A stretch of DNA of 55,908 nt from contig JAAWBS010000066.1 in NCBI GenBank assembly GCA_022792815.1, forward strand, positions 1-55,908. The letters are read 5' to 3'. Positions 50,604 to 55,908 of this stretch are shown in pieces. Position 1 is the first letter of the stretch. Every line of letters starts with the position of its first letter. Under the pieces are notes generated by a model that saw only the letters and a program-made list of their open reading frames with translations, was not told the origin of the DNA and ran no database searches. The position numbers and the translations under genes were made by a program. Source of the DNA: Hungatella sp. Lineage in GTDB: Bacteria > Bacillota > Clostridia > Lachnospirales > Lachnospiraceae.

Positions 50604-51437
50604 CTATATCCTTTCTATAGTCTTCTCTGTGATCTTAATCTTGCCTTCCTTCAAAAGATGTCCCACTGCCCGCTTAAATGCGTTCTTGCTCAAATGAAAC
50701 TCCGCCTTGATGATCTCCGGGGAGGCCTTGTCATTAAAAGGCAGCACCCCATGATACCTCTCGATGGCATCAAATACGGCCTGAGAGTCCGCGTCCATCT
50801 GGAGATATGCCTTCTGCCTGGGATTTAAATCCAGTTTGCCGTCCTCCCGAACCTTCACGACCCGGGCCTCCACCACATCTCCCTCGTGAATGTCCCCATA
50901 CAGCTCTCGCGCCGGGATCAGACCGTAATACCGGTTGTCCACCGCTACGAAAGCCCCCACTTCCTGGTTGATCTCGTAAACCCGTCCCGTAACCTGGTCA
51001 TCCTTCTTATAGGGGGACTCGCTGCTCATATAGGAGTAGACCTTCATCGTCGCCGCCAGACGCTTGCTCTTGTCCACGTAGAGGGCCACCAGACACTCCT
51101 CTCCGGCCTGAACCCGATAGCTCTGCTCTTTAAAGGGAAGCAGAAGATCCTTGTCCAGCCCCATATCCAGAAAGGCTCCGATCCTGCCTGCCTCCTTGAC
51201 CTTCAACACGGCCGTCTCTCCCACCTGAAGCTTCGCCTTTGCCGTGGTGGCGATCAGACGGTCCTCTGAATCCTTGTAGATAAACACATCCAGCTTATCG
51301 CCGATCTCGGTGCCCTCCGGCACCTGTCTCCTCGGCAGCAGAACCGTGGTCTCGTCTCCCGCCTTCTCTCCCAGATAAACTCCAAACTCTTTCCTGCGTA
51401 CAACCTCCAACGACTGCCGCTTTCCTAATTCTATCAT
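50604..51437 (-). CDS. CvfB-like S1 RNA-binding protein
   Basis: A 277-aa protein with repeated S1-type OB folds and a C-terminal winged helix: EFGVYLGEKAGDETTVLLPRRQVP, GRIGAFLDMGLDKDLLLPFKEQ, VTGRVYEINQEVGAFVAVD and SPEIIKAEFHLSKNAFKRAVGHLLKEGKI (key feature KNAFKRAVG). This is the CvfB/YitL architecture, whose members bind RNA and affect virulence factors in staphylococci. ATG 51437 has GAGG ahead, overlapping the thioesterase stop. Confidence 0.93.
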   Translation of the reverse strand: MIELGKRQSLEVVRRKEFGVYLGEKAGDETTVLLPRRQVPEGTEIGDKLDVFIYKDSEDRLIATTAKAKLQVGETAVLKVKEAGRIGAFLDMGLDKDLLLPFKEQSYRVQAGEECLVALYVDKSKRLAATMKVYSYMSSESPYKKDDQVTGRVYEINQEVGAFVAVDNRYYGLIPARELYGDIHEGDVVEARVVKVREDGKLDLNPRQKAYLQMDADSQAVFDAIERYHGVLPFNDKASPEIIKAEFHLSKNAFKRAVGHLLKEGKIKITEKTIERI

Positions 51438-51446
51438 CCGTTATCC

Positions 51447-52154
51447 TCATTCCCGCAGCCATATGACCGCATAAGCGCTGCCTTGGGAATCACACAGGGC
51501 CGTCACATACCCTTCTCGGGTCTTGGTGACCCTCGGTGTCATATAGTCTCCCAAAAACGCTGCCTTTTTATACTCCACCCGGATCTCCTTTATGGAAATG
51601 CCTTCGGGCAGAACTTCTCTCGCTATCTCTACATACCTAGCATTGTTGACATGATGGTTGGTATCCAGATGGTGCCTGACCACCTGAATGGGCCTCTTCT
51701 CCTCGTACTCCTCCGTAAGCCGGATCTTCCTCGGCGCATACTCCATCGAAAGTCTGGGCTCCGGATCCCCGTAACCCCGGATATCCTCCGCCGCCACCTT
51801 CGCCGGCCGCTGCTTTTCGGTGTCAAAGAAAAACCAGACCGAGTTTGCTCTGACCAGAAAATGTCCTTGTGTGTCCTGGATGGCAAAGTTGCGGTATCCA
51901 TAGATCCCCTTAAAATCATAAGGCCATGTACTGACCACAATCCTCTCGCCAAGCTCCGGATACCTGTCTATGACGATCTGCCAGGAGCTAAGCCACCAGG
52001 CACGGTCATGGGCCTTCAAGTACTCAATCCCCATCCCTAAATCCTCTGACTGGAAGGTAGAACAGTCCTGAAGATAGTTGAGAATCCCTGTCAGGGACAG
52101 CCGCCCTCGTTCATCCGTCTCACTGTAGCGCACCCTGCTGTCAAAACAATACAT
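51447..52154 (-). CDS. Acyl-ACP thioesterase
   Basis: A 235-aa double hot-dog thioesterase of the bacterial FatA/FatB type, which releases fatty acids from acyl carrier protein. The catalytic segment HHLDTNHHVNNARY holds the conserved Asp, Asn and His residues, and the N-terminal RVRYSETDERGRLSL and SSWQIVIDRYP are characteristic. ATG 52154 follows AAAGGAG. It heads a unit with cvfB and the methyltransferase. Confidence 0.93.
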   Translation of the reverse strand: MYCFDSRVRYSETDERGRLSLTGILNYLQDCSTFQSEDLGMGIEYLKAHDRAWWLSSWQIVIDRYPELGERIVVSTWPYDFKGIYGYRNFAIQDTQGHFLVRANSVWFFFDTEKQRPAKVAAEDIRGYGDPEPRLSMEYAPRKIRLTEEYEEKRPIQVVRHHLDTNHHVNNARYVEIAREVLPEGISIKEIRVEYKKAAFLGDYMTPRVTKTREGYVTALCDSQGSAYAVIWLRE

Positions 52155-52270
52155 GTCCTCAGTTCTCCTTTAAAACAAAATCAGTACCATTATATAGTAT
52201 TTCCGGCAGAATGTCCAGAAAAATGGTTAAATCTCATACCCCATCCATGGGATTCCGTTTTCTTCCCTTG

Positions 52271-52304
52271 TCCCGGCAGGCAGGGCAAAGAATCCCTGCC
52301 GGGA
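52271..52304. other. GC-rich hairpin upstream of the thioesterase gene
   Basis: TCCCGGCAGG (52271-52280) pairs with CCTGCCGGGA (52295-52304) around a 14-base loop. It lies between tRNA-Gln and the thioesterase gene without a clear T run; the purpose is not evident. Confidence 0.4.
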
Positions 52305-52342
52305 AGGCCTTTGTTCCCCGATATGACATCTCCTGACAAAAC

Positions 52343-52385
52343 AAAAACGAGGCAGAAACCACTGTAAAATCAGCGTTTTCTGCCT
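52343..52385 (-). terminator. Terminator of tRNA-Gln
   Basis: AGGCAGAAA (52350-52358) pairs with TTTCTGCCT (52377-52385), followed on the minus strand by CGTTTTTGTTTT. Confidence 0.8.
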
Positions 52386-52394
52386 TTTCCTCAA

Positions 52395-52466
52395 CTGGGC
52401 TACAAGGATTCGAACCTTGAAATGACGGAGTCAGAGTCCGTTGCCTTACCATTTGGCGATAGCCCA
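52395..52466 (-). tRNA. tRNA-Gln (anticodon CUG)
   Basis: A 72-nt cloverleaf on the minus strand: acceptor TGGGCTA/TAGCCCA with discriminator G, anticodon stem ACGGA/TCCGT around loop CTCTGAC (anticodon CUG, reads CAG), and T arm AAGG-TTCGAAT-CCTT. CCA is not encoded. A terminator follows directly. Confidence 0.95.
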
Positions 52467-52543
52467 ATTTTGTCTCATCACTATGTTATCTCAGCGACGA
52501 AACTTATATTATCACAGACTTCCGGATTCGTCAACCCTTTTTT

Positions 52544-53122
52544 TCATTTTTTTACCTGTTTTCTCATCAAAATCTGCAGCTTTTTTAAAGCTCTCCGGTA
52601 TCTGGATAAAACCGTAGACAGAGGACACTCCAAATACTCCGCGATCTCACGGTGTTTCATCCCGCCTGCGTCGTGAAGCAGAACGATCCTTCTCTCCTCC
52701 TCCGACAGGCGGGACAGCGCCTCCAAAAGCACCTGCTTCTCCGGCGCCAGCTCGATCCCGGCGCACAACTCCCCCGGAACCTCCTCCTCCATCTCTTCCA
52801 GGCTGATGTAAGGGTGGTCCTTCTGCCGTCTCAGCCTCATATAGCACAGATTTCTGGCTATGGTAAAAAGCCATGCCATAGGCTTTCCCTCCGGCCGGTA
52901 CTGCCTGGCCTGGTTCCAGGCCGTAAGATAGGTATCCTGCATCACTTCCTCCGCGTCCTGAGGATGTCTTAGGATGGACAGCGCATAACTGTAGATCCCC
53001 TTTGCCGTCAGCTCATACAGCCTTCGAAATGCCTCCTGATCCCCTCGCTTCATCAACAATAAAAGCTTCTCTTCCTCCGACAGCTTTCTTTTATATACTC
53101 CGTTCCCTGCGGCTCGTCTCAT
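52544..53122 (-). CDS. ECF-type RNA polymerase sigma factor
   Basis: A 192-aa group 4 sigma factor. Region 2 (FRRLYELTAKGIYSYALSILRHPQDAEEVMQDTYLTAW part; key DAEEVMQDTYL and WLFTIARN) and region 4 (LSEEERRIVLLHDAGGMKHREIAEYLECPLSTVLSRYRRAL part; key HREIAEYLECPLSTV) are both clear. The start ATG 53122 has GAGG six bases ahead. It lies 18 bp after the cation exporter stop. No anti-sigma gene is adjacent on either side, which is unusual for this class. Confidence 0.92.
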   Translation of the reverse strand: MRRAAGNGVYKRKLSEEEKLLLLMKRGDQEAFRRLYELTAKGIYSYALSILRHPQDAEEVMQDTYLTAWNQARQYRPEGKPMAWLFTIARNLCYMRLRRQKDHPYISLEEMEEEVPGELCAGIELAPEKQVLLEALSRLSEEERRIVLLHDAGGMKHREIAEYLECPLSTVLSRYRRALKKLQILMRKQVKK

Positions 53123-53140
53123 GCTTTCCCTCACCAATCA

Positions 53141-54331
53141 TCAGATTGATTCCGGCTCCTCGGCACAAAAGCTGTTTTCCATGGTCATAATACAGTTAAA
53201 TCTGGAATCCTGCTTCTGCATCTCCTCCGAAATCCTGATTCTTAGTTTATCCCGCATAGTCTCATTATAATCCATGGGAACCACAACATCAAAGATCAAA
53301 TTAATTCTCTGGACTCCTCCCACCATCCGCAGATCATGAAACTTCAGTCTGGAATCCAGCCCTGCCAACACCTCTGTCACCTGTTTCTTTATGGCTTCAA
53401 CCTGTTCGTTGCCTGTCTCCACGGGATCCATATGGATAACCAGAAAAATCCCCATTTTTCTCAGACAATCCCTCTCTATGGTATCCACGATCTCATGGCT
53501 GGTCCGAATATTTTCATCGTCCGGCACCTCCGCGTGGATGGAAGCCATGCTTTTGGACGGACCATAATTGTGGACAATCAGGTCATGGGTTCCCACGATT
53601 CCGTCATACTGCTCCACAAACTCCTTGATCTCCCTGTAGATCTTGGGGTCAATGGCCTCGCCGATCAGGGGAGCCAGCGTATCTCTGGCGATATTCACTC
53701 CTGCCGCCATGACTGCCGCCGACACCGCAAGTCCCACGATTCCGTCGATATTGAACCCGGTAATTCCGAACACCACCAAAGATAAAATCGTGGCAGAGGT
53801 AGTCGCCACATCTCCCAGAGAATCTGCCGCAGTGGCCATCATCACAGAAGAATGGATCCTTTTGCCGAGTGTCCGGTTAAACATCCCCAGCCACAGCTTC
53901 ACTCCGATGGACAAAACCAGGATCAGCACCGACACTCCGTGGAAGACCATCTGCTGAGGCTCGCGGATCTTGCCGACAGAGGTCTTAAACAGGGAAAATC
54001 CCACCTGAATCACCAAAAATGCCACAATAAAGGCAGAGATATACTCGATCCGCCCATGTCCAAAGGGGTGGTGCTCATCTGCCGGTTTCTGTGCCATCTT
54101 CACCCCCACAAAACCGATGATGGAGGAGGCGGCATCGGAGAGGTTATTAAATCCGTCCGCCATCACAGAGATACTTCGGACCATGATTCCCAGAATCATC
54201 TTGGCAACAAACAGAAGAAGGTTACAGCAGATCCCAACCACACTGGTCAGAACACCGTAGGCAGTCCTCACATCAGCATCATCTGTGCGGTCACAGTTTT
54301 TTACAAAATGTCTCACCAACCATTCCGTCAT
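53141..54331 (-). CDS. Cation diffusion facilitator family transporter
   Basis: A 396-aa divalent-metal/proton antiporter. The transmembrane part (about residues 28-230) has the metal-site motifs SVMADGFNNLSDAASSIIGF and HHPFGHGRIEYI and, later, ATAADSLGDVATTSA; the C-terminal cytosolic domain follows (GTHDLIVHNYGPSKSMASIHAEV). Substrate may be Zn, Mn or Fe; it cannot be fixed here. ATG 54331 overlaps the truA stop by 4 bp, so the two are coupled. Confidence 0.94.
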   Translation of the reverse strand: MTEWLVRHFVKNCDRTDDADVRTAYGVLTSVVGICCNLLLFVAKMILGIMVRSISVMADGFNNLSDAASSIIGFVGVKMAQKPADEHHPFGHGRIEYISAFIVAFLVIQVGFSLFKTSVGKIREPQQMVFHGVSVLILVLSIGVKLWLGMFNRTLGKRIHSSVMMATAADSLGDVATTSATILSLVVFGITGFNIDGIVGLAVSAAVMAAGVNIARDTLAPLIGEAIDPKIYREIKEFVEQYDGIVGTHDLIVHNYGPSKSMASIHAEVPDDENIRTSHEIVDTIERDCLRKMGIFLVIHMDPVETGNEQVEAIKKQVTEVLAGLDSRLKFHDLRMVGGVQRINLIFDVVVPMDYNETMRDKLRIRISEEMQKQDSRFNCIMTMENSFCAEEPESI

Positions 54332-55098
54332 CGTCTTATACCCTCAAATAATTCTGTCTCGTAGGTTACCTCTTTCAAAAAAAGCCCGCGGGCCGGCGCT
54401 GTAAAGCCTGCCGCCCTCCGGTCTTTCGCCTCAAGGATCTCCGGAACGGACCGAGGCTCCCTTTTGCCCTGTCCCACCTCTATGAGTGTCCCCACAAGAA
54501 TTCTCACCATATTGTACAGAAAACCGTCGCCTGTCATCACAAACTCCAGCCGGCTGCCATGAGAATGAATCTCAATCCGTTTCAATGTCCTGACCGCCGA
54601 CTTTTTCTTGTTTCTGTCAGTGCAGAAGCTGCTGAAATCGTGGGTACCGCAGAGCAGCCCGGCGGCCTGCTCCATGGCTTTTCTGTCCAGCGGCTCCCCC
54701 AGAGCATAGAGATATCGTCTCTGAAACACCGGACTTTTCGTCCCTGTCTCCACCCAATAAGTATAAGTCTTCTCTCTTGCCCAAAGGCGGCTGTGAAACC
54801 GCTCTTTTGCCCACTTTATCTCCAGCACCCGAATATCATCCGGCAGATAATGGTTCAGGTAAGCCGCGACCTCTTCCTCTGACAACTCTGTGTCCAGATG
54901 GACATTGGCCACCTGCCCCAACGCATGAACCCCTGCATCCGTCCGGCCTGACCCGTGGACCTCCTGAAATGTCCCGGTCATCTTCTCCAGGACTGTCTCC
55001 AGCTTTCCCTGTATGGTATTGTCCTCACCTTTCTGTCTCTGCCAGCCGCCATAGCGGCTGCCGTCATATTCCAGCAGAAGCACTGCATTTTTCTTCAT
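54328..55098 (-). CDS. truA: tRNA pseudouridine(38-40) synthase
   Basis: TruA isomerises uridines 38-40 in the anticodon arm. The 256-aa protein has the catalytic Asp in GSGRTDAGVHALGQVAN, the N-terminal LLEYDGSRYGGWQRQ, and the C-terminal FLYNMVRILVGTLIEVGQG. I choose ATG 55098 (start MKKNAVLLLEYDG, AGGGACGAG ahead); it overlaps the VanZ stop as ATGA. The longer frame upstream runs inside the VanZ gene. Confidence 0.96.
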   Translation of the reverse strand: MKKNAVLLLEYDGSRYGGWQRQKGEDNTIQGKLETVLEKMTGTFQEVHGSGRTDAGVHALGQVANVHLDTELSEEEVAAYLNHYLPDDIRVLEIKWAKERFHSRLWAREKTYTYWVETGTKSPVFQRRYLYALGEPLDRKAMEQAAGLLCGTHDFSSFCTDRNKKKSAVRTLKRIEIHSHGSRLEFVMTGDGFLYNMVRILVGTLIEVGQGKREPRSVPEILEAKDRRAAGFTAPARGLFLKEVTYETELFEGIRR

Positions 55099-55565
55099 TC
55101 TCGTCCCTGTCTCCTTGTCTGCCTCAGCCACAGCCCTGTCATGACAGCCAGGCTTCCCGCGAAGATCCCGGCCATATCCAGCCACACATCGCTGATTTGG
55201 CCTGACCGCCCCTCCACAAACAGCTGGATGGTCTCATCGGCAAAGGGAATCATCAGCCCCAGCCATGCGTGCACAGACCGTCTCACTCCCGCACTGAGGG
55301 CATACAGTCTGAGGGTCATGGACAATCCCAGACCTAAAAGGGCATATTCCCCAAAATGAGCCATCTTCCTGACAAAATACTCGGTGATCCAGCCGCTGTC
55401 TAAGCCCATGGATTCCACTGCTTCCAAGACCATAATCAGCACCTGGCCGCTCTGCCTGGAAGATTCTATCGCCGGTGTCATGGAATTATGAAAAATAAAT
55501 CCGACATACAACACCACGGACATGGTCCAAATCCACTTTTTCTGTCTGTCTGCCTCTTTGCTCAT
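55095..55565 (-). CDS. VanZ-family membrane protein
   Basis: A 156-aa integral membrane protein with four helices and the VanZ pattern: IWTMSVVLYVGFIFHNSMTPA, the conserved RKMAHFGEYALLGLGL and SVHAWLGLMIPFADETIQLFVEGRSGQISDVWLDMAG (key DETIQLFVEGRSG and DVWLD). The function is uncertain; VanZ is linked to teicoplanin resistance but most relatives are housekeeping. ATG 55565 has AGGAGGG ahead. First of the VanZ-truA-CDF unit. Confidence 0.92.
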   Translation of the reverse strand: MSKEADRQKKWIWTMSVVLYVGFIFHNSMTPAIESSRQSGQVLIMVLEAVESMGLDSGWITEYFVRKMAHFGEYALLGLGLSMTLRLYALSAGVRRSVHAWLGLMIPFADETIQLFVEGRSGQISDVWLDMAGIFAGSLAVMTGLWLRQTRRQGRE

Positions 55566-55636
55566 CCCTCTTCCCTCCTGCCTGCTCTCCTGTCTGATGT
55601 CGCAGCGGCCGCCCTTTGAAAGTCTATTTAATAATA

Positions 55637-55667
55637 AAAAAGACCCCTCATAAATAGGGGTCTTTTT
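55637..55667. terminator. Terminator of the rRNA/tRNA-Gly transcript
   Basis: AAAAAGACCCCT (55637-55648) pairs with AGGGGTCTTTTT (55656-55667), symmetrical and usable both ways. On the minus strand it ends the rRNA operon after tRNA-Gly. Confidence 0.9.
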
Positions 55668-55677
55668 CTATGTTCTA

Positions 55678-55749
55678 AGCGCGAGACGGGATTCGAACCC
55701 GCGACCCTCGCCTTGGCAAGGCGATACTCCACCACTGAGCCACTCGCGC
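55678..55749 (-). tRNA. tRNA-Gly (anticodon GCC)
   Basis: A 72-nt cloverleaf on the minus strand: acceptor GCGCGAG/CTCGCGC, anticodon stem TCGCC/GGCGA with loop TTGCCAA (anticodon GCC), T arm CGGG-TTCGAAT-CCCG, and discriminator U. CCA is not encoded. It lies about 86 bp past the 23S end in the same operon. Confidence 0.96.
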
Positions 55750-55835
55750 ACTCCTCTTCTCTCTCTCCTCGCACATACCCTCAAAACCGCATACCATACT
55801 CTATATCTCTCCACCCATTCTCTTCCTTCCGCCTC

Positions 55836-55908
55836 TGGTCAAGCCCTCGACCTATTAGTAACAGTCAGCTCCATACATTACTGTACTTCCACCTCTGCCC
55901 TATCTACC
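55836..55908 (-). rRNA. 23S rRNA, 3' end (partial)
   Basis: On the minus strand the window ends within a typical Firmicute 23S 3' end: GGTAGATAGGGCAGAGG near the edge, then TACTAATAGGTCGAGGG and CTTGACC at about 55837. The exact mature end is uncertain by a few bases. No 5S gene follows before tRNA-Gly or the terminator. Confidence 0.92.

Noticed and set aside
52234..52467. Open frame of 77 codons across tRNA-Gln
   Set aside because: It coincides with the tRNA and its terminator, and the protein has no features of a real gene.
1..55908. CRISPR array or insertion sequence
   Set aside because: No regularly spaced repeats and no transposase gene were seen; the only recombinases are the two at 38304-40388.

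Overview
The window looks like chromosome from a Lachnospiraceae-type gut clostridium (Enterocloster/Hungatella/Clostridium group). This rests on gene content (Tyr T-box on tyrS, YesM/YesN sugar-sensing system, CvfB, YitT, acyl-ACP thioesterase, FtsEX, GH25 lysozyme with cell-wall-binding repeats), on strong AGGAGG ribosome sites, and on GC-rich core genes interrupted by one AT-rich island. The species is not resolved. Nearly all genes run on the minus strand; the plus-strand exceptions are 14441-16462 and 25992-27377.

Layout. 1-1380: truncated membrane-protein gene and an IclR regulator that share a near-identical 27-bp candidate operator. 1613-3276: tyrS with a complete tyrosine T-box leader. 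3295-4316: a zinc-ribbon membrane protein and an MBL hydrolase. 4492-14189: a sugar regulon made of an AraC-type response regulator, a YesM-type kinase, two extra sugar-binding proteins and mglBAC; its leader carries an intrinsic terminator. 14441-16462: PH-domain protein, DAHP synthase and an unusual HPr-like protein. 16543-25713: uppP, ung, hisF, hisH, a Sir2-like protein, GH25 lysozyme, fucO, a TetR regulator and an rRNA methyltransferase. 25992-27377: a WYL regulator and a zinc-ribbon protein.

27445-40750 is the most interesting region. An AT-rich exopolysaccharide/capsule operon (ten genes, all minus) follows a recombinase-like gene that has lost its catalytic residues. Immediately upstream lies a 1.4-kb segment bounded by perfect 29-bp inverted repeats and containing an intact tyrosine recombinase gene with its own promoter. 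Each repeat has the form of a tyrosine-recombinase crossover site (two 10-bp arms around a 5-bp spacer). I read this as a self-contained invertible DNA switch that controls transcription into the capsule operon. In the orientation given, the recombinase promoter points into the operon and no terminator is visible between them; a strong two-way hairpin stands on the other side.

40860-43421: an MBL hydrolase, a PTS EIIC with a large internal deletion and an RpiR regulator. 43536-49929: S41 protease, FtsX, FtsE, a CdaR/PucR-type regulator, an MsmX-type sugar ATPase and a YitT protein. 50005-55565: methyltransferase, CvfB, acyl-ACP thioesterase, tRNA-Gln, an ECF sigma factor, a cation exporter, truA and a VanZ protein. 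The window ends in the 3' end of a 23S rRNA gene followed by tRNA-Gly, with no 5S gene between 23S and the terminator.

Functions come from recognised motifs and family resemblance read by eye. No database search or folding computation was run.
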